This document shows positions 20,422-27,609 of a DNA stretch of 27,609 bases, piece after piece. A program made the translations under genes and the position numbers. Positions within the stretch are counted from its first letter, which is position 1, and each line of letters begins with the position of its first letter. The stretch spans positions 1 to 27,609 of the forward strand of contig DHFM01000055.1 of assembly GCA_002400405.1 (NCBI GenBank). Reading direction: 5' to 3'. Source of the stretch: Candidatus Moranbacteria bacterium UBA4824. Lineage in GTDB: Bacteria > Patescibacteriota > Minisyncoccia > Moranbacterales > UBA2206. The notes beneath the pieces were generated by a model. It was given only the letters and a program-made list of their open reading frames with translations, was not told the DNA's origin and did no database searches.

Positions 20422-21436
20422 TATCCAATTTAGAAATTTTTTTATTTATAAATAAAATCACACCTACTATAATAACTATCACTAAAAATAAGGTAATCCC
20501 TTTTCCAATCGCTCTAGTGTTAAGTGCAACGCAAGCTATAGCGCCCGTAACTATCCAGTAAATTAAAACTACTTTTCTTTGAGACCATCCCAATTCCATC
20601 AATTTATAATGCAAATGATTCCGATCTGGAATAAATATTGATTTTTTTTTGCGAATTCTTTCCCCGATTACCCAAAAAAAATCAACAACCGGAATAGCTA
20701 AAACCAAAAGCGAAGTGGCAATCTTAGTGCCGGCAAAAATTGCCAAGACTGCCAAAGAAAAACCCATAAACATTGCGCCTGTTGTTCCGGCGAGAATCTT
20801 AGAAGGATAGAAATTAAAAATCAGAAATCCTAAAATTGTTCCCATTAGAATTGCACACATTATAGCGATTGCTGGCTGATTTACTTCTGAATTAAAACTC
20901 AAAAAAAATATTGCACCTGCTGTTATAAAAGCAATGCCACCAGAAAGTCCGTCTATTCCATCCGCCCAATTAACTGCGTTCATAAGCAAAACTAACCAAA
21001 AGATAACCAAAGCCACAGAAAACACCACGCCCAAGCTTGAATCTAATTTCAAAATCCCGCCACTTAGCGGATTAGTCACATAATAGATTCTAACTCCCAT
21101 AATAAACACAAAAACTGATACAGCGATTTGAGAAAAAAGTTGTATTTTCCAACGAATCTCTCTGAGATCATCTAAAAAACAAACTGACAAAAGGATAATA
21201 TTGCTAATTAAAAAACCATAAAGCTGGGAGGTTATAAACAAGTCTTTATTTATAAGAATCACAAAATCAAAAACCACAATCATCACCAGCCCGCCCAATC
21301 TTGAAATATTACAATCATGAATATGACGCAAACTAACTCTACCTAACCACTTTGTTTTTTTCGTAAAAATAATAATTCCATAAATTGAAATTACCGTAAG
21401 CGTCAGTGAAATTAGAAACGGAATTAAATATTTCAT
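20408..21436 (-). CDS. WecA/MraY-like polyprenyl-phosphate sugar-1-phosphate transferase, altered motif
   Basis: The 342-residue membrane protein has about 10-11 helices and the family fold. Conserved features are RLGGL (46-50), the aspartate pair in FLDDLREI (D89-D90), NAVNWADGIDGLSGG (153-167) and the cytoplasmic PDRNHLHYKL (H274, H276). These enzymes move GlcNAc- or MurNAc-type phosphosugars from UDP to a polyprenyl phosphate carrier, starting glycan or peptidoglycan synthesis. The HLH motif and lack of peptidoglycan-specific segments favour a WecA/TagO-like role. The normally catalytic G-D-x-G loop reads AGTTG (216-220): threonine replaces the aspartate. It lies between the GT2 gene (4 bp apart) and DUF192, likely one operon. 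Confidence 0.85.
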   Translation of the reverse strand: MKYLIPFLISLTLTVISIYGIIIFTKKTKWLGRVSLRHIHDCNISRLGGLVMIVVFDFVILINKDLFITSQLYGFLISNIILLSVCFLDDLREIRWKIQLFSQIAVSVFVFIMGVRIYYVTNPLSGGILKLDSSLGVVFSVALVIFWLVLLMNAVNWADGIDGLSGGIAFITAGAIFFLSFNSEVNQPAIAIMCAILMGTILGFLIFNFYPSKILAGTTGAMFMGFSLAVLAIFAGTKIATSLLVLAIPVVDFFWVIGERIRKKKSIFIPDRNHLHYKLMELGWSQRKVVLIYWIVTGAIACVALNTRAIGKGITLFLVIVIIVGVILFINKKISKLDNANK

Positions 21437-21440
21437 AAAG

Positions 21441-23132
21441 TTATTTTCTCATTTTTTCCGTCACCCAAAATTCTCCAAAATATTTTCCCAATAAAATTCT
21501 TGTTTGCGAATCAATAGCTGGCATAGAACCAAGAAACGGAGCGATAATTGGCACTAAGGCCCATTGAATCAACATATAAAAATTTCTCCACTTAGAATAC
21601 TTTTTTGGACGCGGAGGCATTAAAAGAAAACTAAGTGACATTGAAACCACAAGACCACACATAGCTAATGTCATAAGATAACGAGTAATAAATGGAAGAT
21701 TATGCGCCAGAACAGATTGATTGAAATCATCGCCCCCGAAAATAAGTGGCAACCATCCTAAGACCGCTAAGATGAAACTGGCTGTTGCCCAACTATGATG
21801 ACCTTCAAGCATTTCAAAAGCTACTGAAAACTTCTTCCAGAAAGAAATTTTTTTATTTGGTCCAATTGCTCTCATTATAATTGGAAAATTTTCAATTCCA
21901 TAAGCCCAACGTCGTTTTTGCTTATATTGATTTTTAATAGTTTTCCAGTATGTTTCCGCCAAAACAGCATCCAGGGAAATAGGAAGATAAATTGGCGTCA
22001 CCTTATAATCACCGTCATAATAAGTAAAACATTTCCAGTAAATTATTGAATCTTCACTAATCATATTAACCGGCCAAAAATTAACTTTATGTAAGGTATA
22101 AAATGGCTCACTATGAGAAGAAAAGGTTACCATTCCTTCCGTTCGAGTGCTTTGAAAAATATGCCAGAAACTTGAACCTGTCACGATCACGCGCACAAAA
22201 GCGTTAGTGTCCCATAGATTATTGTGATACATCGGTAAGGGCTGATAACTTCTTTGCAATCTCTTAGGATCAATTATATATTTATATGTCAGAGCAGCAA
22301 AATATTCTTTATGAGCTACGCTATCACAATCAAAATTAGAAAAAATAACTTTTTTAAAATCAATTTTTCTTTCTTCTAAATATTTTGCCAAAAATTTAGC
22401 TGCAAAAGTCGCATTTGATCCTTTGGCTTTCATTTCATCATCCTTGACTATATGAGTTGTAACTATGAAATCTCGAAAAACTCCTTGAAATTTATTTTTT
22501 AGATAATTAACCTTTTTTAATCTTTGTTCTTCCGGTTCGCGCTCTTCAGTAGCCAGAAGAATAATAAATTGTTGATTAGGAAAATTTGAATCAACAATTG
22601 CTTGAATTGCCGGTTCGATTACTTCAGCCGGCTCCCCAGCTGTTGGAAGCATCACTACATGCACTATTTCTCGCCAATCCAATACTTGCTCTTTTATTTT
22701 GGAAATTTCTTCTATCTCCTCTAAATATTCTTGACATCCTGCTATTTCCTTTTTTATAATTTTCCTTTCTTTTCTGGAAAAATCATTACTCTCTTGCAAA
22801 CTTTCTTTCATATTTAAAATTCGATTCTCTATAATTTCCTTGTATTTCTGAGGATTCATAATATTTTGGCATCTTTCCCACCAATTAATTTCTTTTCCTT
22901 TTTTCAAATTATGATAACCATCAACTGAGTAATAAGCAATAAAAATAGTTCTATAAATCCAGTAGATATCAAAAACTATGATAAAAACAGCCACATAAAC
23001 CGGCAAAAGAAACGAAAAAACAAACATACCAATGAGAGTTATCCAAGTCAAAATTCCCGGAATAACTTCCAAAATTCGCTGAATTCGTCTTTCTTTAGGT
23101 TTTGTAGTTTTGGGGTCAGGAAAATTGAACAT
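21441..23132 (-). CDS. Membrane-bound family 2 glycosyltransferase
   Basis: The 563-residue protein has two N-terminal helices (about 24-65), a cytoplasmic GT-A domain and about four C-terminal helices (from about 440). A helical charged segment (95-150) precedes the catalytic domain. The motifs are NFDCDS (268-270 as DxD), ISED (acid pair 360-361, likely the catalytic base) and QKRRWAYG (Q405 to W409, the QxxRW acceptor site), together typical of processive polysaccharide synthases. The domain begins MLPTAGEPAEVIEPAIQAI, a slightly diverged nucleotide-sugar site. It is the first gene of a likely operon with the WecA-like transferase and the DUF192 protein. The palindromic repeat at 23155 lies upstream of its start. 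Confidence 0.88.
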   Translation of the reverse strand: MFNFPDPKTTKPKERRIQRILEVIPGILTWITLIGMFVFSFLLPVYVAVFIIVFDIYWIYRTIFIAYYSVDGYHNLKKGKEINWWERCQNIMNPQKYKEIIENRILNMKESLQESNDFSRKERKIIKKEIAGCQEYLEEIEEISKIKEQVLDWREIVHVVMLPTAGEPAEVIEPAIQAIVDSNFPNQQFIILLATEEREPEEQRLKKVNYLKNKFQGVFRDFIVTTHIVKDDEMKAKGSNATFAAKFLAKYLEERKIDFKKVIFSNFDCDSVAHKEYFAALTYKYIIDPKRLQRSYQPLPMYHNNLWDTNAFVRVIVTGSSFWHIFQSTRTEGMVTFSSHSEPFYTLHKVNFWPVNMISEDSIIYWKCFTYYDGDYKVTPIYLPISLDAVLAETYWKTIKNQYKQKRRWAYGIENFPIIMRAIGPNKKISFWKKFSVAFEMLEGHHSWATASFILAVLGWLPLIFGGDDFNQSVLAHNLPFITRYLMTLAMCGLVVSMSLSFLLMPPRPKKYSKWRNFYMLIQWALVPIIAPFLGSMPAIDSQTRILLGKYFGEFWVTEKMRK

Positions 23133-23154
23133 AATTATTGAAAATTAATTAAAT

Positions 23155-23245
23155 TGTCATCCTAAACTTGCCGTGCCTCGCCGGCAGGCGGGTTTCAGGA
23201 TATTACTATTCTAACTTGAGATTCTGAAATAAATTCAGAATGACA
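23155..23245. repeat. Compound palindromic repeat (TGTCATCCT...ATGACA)
   Basis: The ends TGTCAT (23155-23160) and ATGACA (23240-23245) are inverted. Inside are ATCCTAAAC with GTTTCAGGAT, a GC-rich GCC/GGC core near 23175-23190, and a separate 8-bp stem ATTCTGAA (23221-23228) with TTCAGAAT (23234-23241). It occupies almost all of the gap between the GT2 gene and the small membrane gene at 23251. It resembles dispersed repeats that are common in many bacterial genomes. Confidence 0.75.
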
Positions 23246-23250
23246 GAATT

Positions 23251-23670
23251 TTAATAGTTTATTAGTATAACACTAACTGAAGAAATTATCAAGTTTATTT
23301 GAATAATCACTGAAGCCAGGAGCAAACTATAACTGGCGATTCTTTCTTTGTTTTTATAGAAGAAAAAAGCTAAACTTAAGTTTATTAAGAACAAAAACAA
23401 CCCGATAGCTGGTGCCGTAAAAGACTGCTTCCAATTTCCTAAATTGTCTACGCCGAAATAGACATTATAGTGCAAAATTATATTTCCTTCAGTTTTATTA
23501 ATGAAAATTGCTAACGCTAGCCAGTTCGACACATTAGAAATAAAATTGAAAAGCAATAGCCAAAGAATAATGTGATTTTTGAAAAATTCTTGATTGAAAA
23601 AAAGCTTGAATTTATAAATTAAGCTTTTTTTTGAATCATCTATTATTTTAATTTCATTGTAATTCTCCAT
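23251..23670 (-). CDS. Small membrane protein, CPR-type family
   Basis: The 139-residue protein has a cytoplasmic N-terminus of about 30 residues and three to four membrane helices (about 34-56, 86-105, 112-136). The most distinctive segment is ILHYNVYFGVDNLGNWKQ between helices 1 and 2. I recall this HYNVYFG-type motif from uncharacterised Parcubacteria proteins, but know no function. It ends next to the palindromic repeat at 23155-23245, and its start is 37 bp after the rmuC stop, with a TGTTTCA-type repeat between them. There is no ribosome site. Confidence 0.65.
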   Translation of the reverse strand: MENYNEIKIIDDSKKSLIYKFKLFFNQEFFKNHIILWLLLFNFISNVSNWLALAIFINKTEGNIILHYNVYFGVDNLGNWKQSFTAPAIGLFLFLINLSLAFFFYKNKERIASYSLLLASVIIQINLIISSVSVILINY

Positions 23671-23680
23671 TTATGTATTT

Positions 23681-23702
23681 TGTTTCATGTTTCATGCTAC
23701 AT
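23681..23702. repeat. TGTTTCA-type repeat, intergenic copy
   Basis: These 22 nt lie between rmuC and the membrane gene and are the exact reverse complement of prmC positions 17946-17967. The core is tandem TGTTTCA units ending TGCTACAT. This copy shows that the prmC inserts belong to a dispersed repeat family. Confidence 0.75.
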
Positions 23703-23707
23703 GCCTT

Positions 23708-24796
23708 TTATTCTTCCTTTGGTTTTTCTAATGATATTGGTTCAATAATTTTTTCTCCCTCAGTAATTTTGGCTACATCCTTGTCAATTTTTCCCAATTC
23801 CTTGTAAGCGATATTATATTGATTGACGGTCGTACCCAAACCGTTACCCAGTTTTTTCATATAATCTTCAAAGGCCACAATATGTCTGCCGAGTTTTTCC
23901 ACATTAGTTCTGATAGTTTTGGCACTTTCTTCAATTTGAAAAGCTCGCAGTCCCTGAAGCACTGTTTGCAGATAAGCTAAAAAGGAAGTTGGCGAAACAA
24001 TGATCACTTTTTTGTCTTGAAAAGCATATTCGATGAGATCGCGAGTGTTGACCTGCACTGCTCCAACTTTGTTTATCAAAAGATCATAGTATATCGCTTC
24101 GGAAGGAATAAACATAAAAGCAAAATCCATTGTCCCTTCGGAAGGCTTGATATATTTTGAGGTTTCATCAATTCTATTTTTCAAATCTTGTTTAAAAACT
24201 TTTTCTAATCGCTCTCTCTCTTCGCTATCTTTACAATTTAGAATTTTTTCATAATTTTCCAAAGAAAATTTCGAATCAATCGGGATCACATTTTTTTTAA
24301 CAAAAACTACTGCATCGACAATTGTTCCATCTTTGAAGCCATATTGCATTTGATAAGAATTTGGTGGCAAAACATTTTTCAGAGTTTCTTCTAAGAAATA
24401 TTCTCCGAGCACACCTCTTTGTTTTGGATTTTTCAAAATATCTTGCAAATTTTGCAATTGTGCCGAAAAATTTATCACTTGTTTATTCGTTTCCTCTAGT
24501 TTAGTCAATTTTTCTGTGATTTCTGAGATAGATCGCACGGATTGACTAGCAATTCCTTGGGCTGTTTTCATTGTTTGTCCTAATTGTTCTTGAGTTGCCC
24601 TATGAGTTTCAGAAAGCTTTGAGTCCATTGTGCGTCTAAGTTCACGATTTTGTTCGGCCATCATAGACAAACGCTCCAAAATCGCCACCGATTTTTCGCC
24701 ATCCCGATTGCCGTCAATTTTTTTCTTCATATCCAAAATCAACCAGATCAACCCAGCGCTTATTATTATTAAAAGTATAATTAGAATATTAAGCAT
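23708..24796 (-). CDS. rmuC: DNA recombination protein RmuC
   Basis: The 362-residue protein is anchored by one N-terminal helix (about 3-22). A coiled-coil region (about 40-120) rich in Glu, Gln and Ser is followed by the RmuC nuclease-like domain: KNPKQRGVLGEYFLEETLKNVLP, then DGTIVDAVV and PIDSKFSLENY, the acidic residues expected of a PD-(D/E)XK fold, and FMFIPSEAIYYDLL, a family hallmark. RmuC limits genome rearrangements in E. coli by an incompletely known mechanism. The gene follows a repeat-containing gap (24797-24916). The length is ordinary for short RmuC forms. Confidence 0.95.
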   Translation of the reverse strand: MLNILIILLIIISAGLIWLILDMKKKIDGNRDGEKSVAILERLSMMAEQNRELRRTMDSKLSETHRATQEQLGQTMKTAQGIASQSVRSISEITEKLTKLEETNKQVINFSAQLQNLQDILKNPKQRGVLGEYFLEETLKNVLPPNSYQMQYGFKDGTIVDAVVFVKKNVIPIDSKFSLENYEKILNCKDSEERERLEKVFKQDLKNRIDETSKYIKPSEGTMDFAFMFIPSEAIYYDLLINKVGAVQVNTRDLIEYAFQDKKVIIVSPTSFLAYLQTVLQGLRAFQIEESAKTIRTNVEKLGRHIVAFEDYMKKLGNGLGTTVNQYNIAYKELGKIDKDVAKITEGEKIIEPISLEKPKEE

Positions 24797-24828
24797 TTTT
24801 ATTTATTTTTATAATTTATTCGTACATT

Positions 24829-24916
24829 CCTGCCTACCAGCAGACAGGCGTATAGAATTCGCCCGCCTCGACTCGCGGAGACGCTTCGTCGAAGCGAGGC
24901 GGGTAATTAGTAAAGA
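24829..24916. repeat. GC-rich palindromic repeat upstream of rmuC
   Basis: A CCTGCCT...AGACAGGCG hairpin precedes the main stem. The main stem pairs CCCGCCTCG (24862-24870) with CGAGGCGGG (24895-24903). It is preceded by AGAATTCG and followed by TAATTAGTAAAGA. It shares its core and flanks with 16271-16330, and its right end with 15251-15262. The gap between rmuC and the gene at 24917 consists mostly of this repeat. Confidence 0.75.
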
Positions 24917-25519
24917 CTACAACTTTCGTTGCGCGATAAATCTCTTTAGTCCAGAGATTTTATTAATTACTTCTTCGTGCGGTCCTTCAAGGAATTCCAA
25001 AACAAACTTGTCCAACATATTCAAACGATATTTAAATTCATCCATCGTCATTAAAACAAAATTAATTTCCTTGCCGATTTCCGCTTCCAAGCTACTCATG
25101 AGATTTTTTAGCCTAGCCTTGCTCACTGCGTCCCCAACAATTATCATATCCGCTTTACTTTTATTATAATTGATAAAAACGCCACTTATCACTGCTAACT
25201 TAATATTGCCAATCTTGGCAGTTTTAGAAAGGCTCTGGCATTGTGGATAGATATTTGATTTAGCAATGAGATTTTTTAATTCCGGATAAAAGTTGAAATC
25301 TTGATTAAGCTGATAGAAAGTTTTTCCGCCTTTTGTTCTTCGCAGGACAAATTTGATTTTCGCCAAATTAGCTAACTCACTTTTGCTTCTTCCAGAATTT
25401 AGCATATTTCTCGAAATAATTTCAGAAAAACTAAATACTGGCTCTGGATTCTGCAAAAAAAAGCGCAACAGTCGCGCCCGCTCTTTGGAACCGAAAAGAA
25501 TTTCTAATATTTCTGACAT
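24917..25519 (-). CDS. Winged-helix protein with degenerate nucleotidyltransferase-like domain
   Basis: The 200-residue protein starts with an ArsR/MarR-like helix-turn-helix (about 5-75: LFGSKERARLLRFFLQNPE, SFSEIISR, LKKLANLAKIKFV-like recognition region, GKTFYQL wing). The second half looks like a minimal nucleotidyltransferase fold: IKLAVISGVFINYNKSKADMIIVGD, then LEAEIGKEINFVLMTMDEFKYRLN. The usual catalytic GS and DxD residues are not recognisable, so it is probably a regulator or an inactive domain, not an active enzyme. Related HTH-NTase proteins occur in CPR and archaea. A promoter is present upstream (25558-25586). The rmuC gene follows after a repeat-filled gap. Confidence 0.7.
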   Translation of the reverse strand: MSEILEILFGSKERARLLRFFLQNPEPVFSFSEIISRNMLNSGRSKSELANLAKIKFVLRRTKGGKTFYQLNQDFNFYPELKNLIAKSNIYPQCQSLSKTAKIGNIKLAVISGVFINYNKSKADMIIVGDAVSKARLKNLMSSLEAEIGKEINFVLMTMDEFKYRLNMLDKFVLEFLEGPHEEVINKISGLKRFIAQRKL

Positions 25520-25557
25520 AGGTTTTTATTTAGATAATTAAATAACTTACTGTTATT

Positions 25558-25586
25558 AGTATAGTATCAGATAAAACAAAAGTAAA
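25558..25586 (-). promoter_or_regulatory. Promoter of the winged-helix gene
   Basis: On the minus strand TTTACT (25586-25581) and TATACT (25563-25558) are 17 bp apart. The start of transcription would be near 25551, about 30 nt before the ATG at 25519. Confidence 0.5.
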
Positions 25587-25613
25587 CCCCACACTAATTT
25601 AGAAAAATTAACC

Positions 25614-25650
25614 CAGAAAAAAACCGGCCTTATTCAAAAAGGCCGGTTTT
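25614..25650 (-). terminator. Strong rho-independent terminator after the cupin gene
   Basis: The 12-bp stem AAAACCGGCCTT (25620-25631) with AAGGCCGGTTTT (25639-25650) has a 7-nt loop and is followed on the minus strand by a T-run (25620-25614). It closes the cupin/DUF4405/membrane protein group and separates it from the winged-helix gene. Confidence 0.9.
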
Positions 25651-25665
25651 AAAAATAAAATGAAA

Positions 25666-26064
25666 TTATTCCGTAGTTTTACCGTCAAATTCTTCGTCAT
25701 TACTTTCTGCTTCAGCTTTAGTAGATCGGATTATCCCATCCTTATGATGCGCGGGGGAATATATTGTATAAAGCTTAAGTGATTCAGTTTCGGAAATATT
25801 AATCACATTATGCTGGGCTCCTGCCGGCACAACAATTGCTACGCCGTCCCCCACTGCATATTCATTGCCATCGATAATCACCTTTCCCACTCCCGCTTCA
25901 AAACGAAAAAATTGATCATTTTCCGCATGAACTTCCATACCAATTTCTTCCTTTGGTGCTAAACTCATAAGCACCAACTGACTGTGCTTTCCAGTGTAGA
26001 GCACTTTTCTAAAATTTTCATTCTCGAGAGTGTCCTTCTCGATTTCTCCTCGGTATCCTTTCAT
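25666..26064 (-). CDS. Small cupin-domain protein
   Basis: This is a 132-residue single-domain cupin. The metal-site region GMEVHAENDQFFRFEAG (residues 42-58) has H46 and E56, followed by the second motif VPAGAQHNVIN (79-89) with H85. Where many cupins have HxH, this has HAE. The C-terminal part (SPAHHKDGIIRSTKAEA..) is typical of a broad family of uncharacterised mannose-6-phosphate-isomerase-like cupins. It probably binds a metal and a small ligand in the cytoplasm; no substrate can be named. It is the last gene before the terminator, 11 bp after the DUF4405-like gene, and lacks a Shine-Dalgarno sequence. Confidence 0.85.
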   Translation of the reverse strand: MKGYRGEIEKDTLENENFRKVLYTGKHSQLVLMSLAPKEEIGMEVHAENDQFFRFEAGVGKVIIDGNEYAVGDGVAIVVPAGAQHNVINISETESLKLYTIYSPAHHKDGIIRSTKAEAESNDEEFDGKTTE

Positions 26065-26075
26065 ATTTTTTAAAT

Positions 26076-26381
26076 TTAATTATTAGCTTTGTTATTTTTT
26101 TCAATTTCACATTTTTCACTTTCAAAAATGTTTTTTGTCATACAAACTACCCAGTCCCAATGAAGAAAAAAATGGATTATTATCAAAATAATAAAAATTA
26201 TTCCAAACCAATCATGCATCACACTCCATGATCCCTTTTGGATTCCCAAGAATTCCTGAAGCCTGCCTTGCCTTACCCCTGAAGGCATAAAGAAAAAAAT
26301 AGCCAACCCAGAAAGAGCCGTAATTAGAAAAGAAATCAAAGCTAAAAAATCTATAATATAATTTATTTTTGGTTTACTCAT
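26076..26381 (-). CDS. DUF4405-like cytochrome-type membrane protein
   Basis: The 101-residue protein has two to three membrane helices: NYIIDFLALISFLITALSG (7-25), and WFGIIFIILIIIHFFLHW (58-75). Histidines H56 (MHDW), H70 and H74 (HFFLHW) sit where DUF4405 proteins ligate haem. The spacing and the PSGVRQG loop match that family, which is linked to membrane electron transfer. The C-terminus is short and charged. It sits between the cupin gene and the ten-helix membrane gene, all on the minus strand and likely cotranscribed, suggesting a redox role. The haem assignment is inference from these residues. Confidence 0.7.
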   Translation of the reverse strand: MSKPKINYIIDFLALISFLITALSGLAIFFFMPSGVRQGRLQEFLGIQKGSWSVMHDWFGIIFIILIIIHFFLHWDWVVCMTKNIFESEKCEIEKNNKANN

Positions 26382-26424
26382 ATTTTTTTGTTAATTATCA
26401 TTTAGCTAACTACTATATTATACA

Positions 26425-27567
26425 TCAAAGTTCACAATTTAGCTCATTTGTTTTTTTAAAACACCGTATATGTTTTACTAATAATTCAAAATAGAAAAAG
26501 ATGGCAAGAAGCATGGTGATAACTAGCATTGCATAAAGAATTGGACTAGCCAGAACTACACTGTAGAAAAAGCCACCCAAAACAACAAACGCCACTAGAG
26601 GACAAATCAAACCCCATTGAGTGATGTAGAATTCTTTGAAGTGATTTTTCTTGAAATAATCAAAGAGTAAGAAAATACCAAAAGCGAAATACCAAATTTC
26701 AAAAGCAAATGATAGTCCAATAACTAAATAGAAATATGCTCCTAGATGAAAACCGTGCTGGCGCTCAAGAAAATGTCCTAGGCGAAAAAAACTAATAGCA
26801 AAAAGAGTGATATTTGGAATGATAATTAAAAAGCTGGGCAGAAAATTTTTCTCGGGTAGTCCAGAAGAAGCAAAATGACTTTTGAAAATAGCAATCAGTT
26901 TAACTAAGAGTAAAAACACTCCCATGGAGATAGAAATCATTGACATAAAAGCGGCCGAGTTGGCAATATTTGCATCTTGCGCCATAGCGGCGATACCAGT
27001 CCCAACAGTAGAAAGCATTCCAAGAGCGAAAGGATGCAAGAGCCAGCCGAAATTGATCTTATCCACATCAAAACTTTTCTTAAAAGAAATTCCTAATAGA
27101 TATATTTCCATAAGCATCACAGCGACAAAAAGAAATGACCAAAAAAGCATTGCTGGCAAAAAAAGACCTTGAAAATTATCTGACATAGCCGGGAAAAAAT
27201 AACGTATAGGGCCAATAAAAAGATTCATGGTCATTAAAATTGAAATGAATGGTGCCATAATCGCGCTGTTTTTCAAAGGATTACCCATCAATTCTTTGAA
27301 GTCTTCGGTGTTTAGCCATTTAATCAATTTATAGACAAACCAGAAAGTTAAAACAAAATGAATAAGAGAAAAAGCAATCATTACTAATTCTAGAAAATTA
27401 TAATAGAGAACTGTAATCCCAGAAAAATTATTATTCCAAAGCTGACTTCTCGTTATAAGTCCAGCGCCATGTTTGATGGTGTATTGCATCAGTACAAAAG
27501 GCATTACGGCGATTCCGCCCGCCCCAAGGGAGGCTAAAAAAACCAAGGGATTGAATTTTTTTATCAT
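26425..27567 (-). CDS. Polytopic membrane protein, about ten helices (possibly TDT/SLAC1-like)
   Basis: The 380-residue hydrophobic protein has roughly ten membrane segments and few charged residues outside short loops. Recognisable features are NPLVFLASLGAGGIAVMPF at the N-terminus, GWLLHPFALGMLSTVGTGIAAMA in the middle, and IIIPNITLFAISFFRLGHFLERQHG (near 245-270) with His and Arg inside a helix. The overall plan resembles the TDT/SLAC1 (TehA) anion-channel family, but I cannot confirm it. Its downstream neighbours are a DUF4405-like and a cupin protein, so a role in redox or small-anion handling is possible. The leader contains a 12-bp palindrome (CTAATTAATTAG, 27577-27588). Confidence 0.6.
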   Translation of the reverse strand: MIKKFNPLVFLASLGAGGIAVMPFVLMQYTIKHGAGLITRSQLWNNNFSGITVLYYNFLELVMIAFSLIHFVLTFWFVYKLIKWLNTEDFKELMGNPLKNSAIMAPFISILMTMNLFIGPIRYFFPAMSDNFQGLFLPAMLFWSFLFVAVMLMEIYLLGISFKKSFDVDKINFGWLLHPFALGMLSTVGTGIAAMAQDANIANSAAFMSMISISMGVFLLLVKLIAIFKSHFASSGLPEKNFLPSFLIIIPNITLFAISFFRLGHFLERQHGFHLGAYFYLVIGLSFAFEIWYFAFGIFLLFDYFKKNHFKEFYITQWGLICPLVAFVVLGGFFYSVVLASPILYAMLVITMLLAIFFYFELLVKHIRCFKKTNELNCEL

Positions 27568-27609
27568 ATTTTTTTGCTAATTAATTAGGCTCTAGACTAG
27601 AAGATATTT

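Overview
The window is AT-rich (about one third G+C by eye), gene-dense, and uses TGA as a normal stop, for example in the ATGA overlap at 3949-3952. The gene content points to a Patescibacteria (CPR) genome, most likely Parcubacteria-like. The pointers are a DUF4012 surface protein, several small uncharacterised membrane families I associate with that group, a tiny lysine-rich basic protein, RmuC, many GT-C and lipid-linked sugar enzymes, and many palindromic intergenic repeats. No rRNA, tRNA, CRISPR array or intact insertion sequence was seen. The lineage is an inference from gene content only.

Layout. Positions 1-2342 (minus) hold a glycosyltransferase cut by the window edge and a DUF4012 membrane-anchored protein. 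Positions 2447-8040 (plus) form a tight operon of five envelope proteins: a DUF2142/GT-C-like protein, a small double-anchored beta-rich protein, a second GT-C protein, a single-pass protein with about four surface-type repeats, and a small four-helix protein. Its promoter-like sequence lies almost on top of the first start codon. Positions 8046-10986 (minus) carry a GT4 glycosyltransferase, galU and rmlA, which is nucleotide-sugar supply. Positions 11064-13916 (minus) carry a REP-associated tyrosine transposase (RAYT) with its own palindromic repeat inside the coding sequence and upstream of it, then a 650-residue uncharacterised protein with a WCT motif. glyA and rmlD follow on the minus strand. 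prfA and prmC (plus) are separated by a 140-bp MITE-like element that carries a promoter-like sequence pointing at prmC.

Positions 18553-19244 are the only long gene-poor stretch. It holds a terminator, a 31-residue lysine-rich ORF (minus), divergent promoters, leader hairpins, a consensus DnaA box and a very AT-rich block, and leads into a single-pass membrane protein (plus). From 19966 to 27567 everything is on the minus strand: DUF192, a polyprenyl-phosphate GlcNAc-1-P transferase-like protein, a large membrane GT2, a small membrane protein, rmuC, a winged-helix/nucleotidyltransferase-like protein, a cupin, a DUF4405-like cytochrome-type protein and a ten-helix membrane protein.

How they fit together. 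Most genes serve the cell surface. GalU, RmlA and RmlD make activated sugars, the WecA/MraY-like enzyme and the GT2 and GT4 enzymes would build lipid-linked glycans, and the GT-C proteins would transfer sugars outside the membrane. The most unusual signal is that repeat families occur inside conserved genes without breaking the reading frame: a 14-bp-arm inverted repeat in prfA, an imperfect inverted repeat giving a Cys-rich insert in rmlD, four copies of a 7-nt-unit repeat in prmC, and the RAYT's own palindromes in the RAYT gene. This resembles the Rickettsia palindromic elements that make in-frame peptide insertions.
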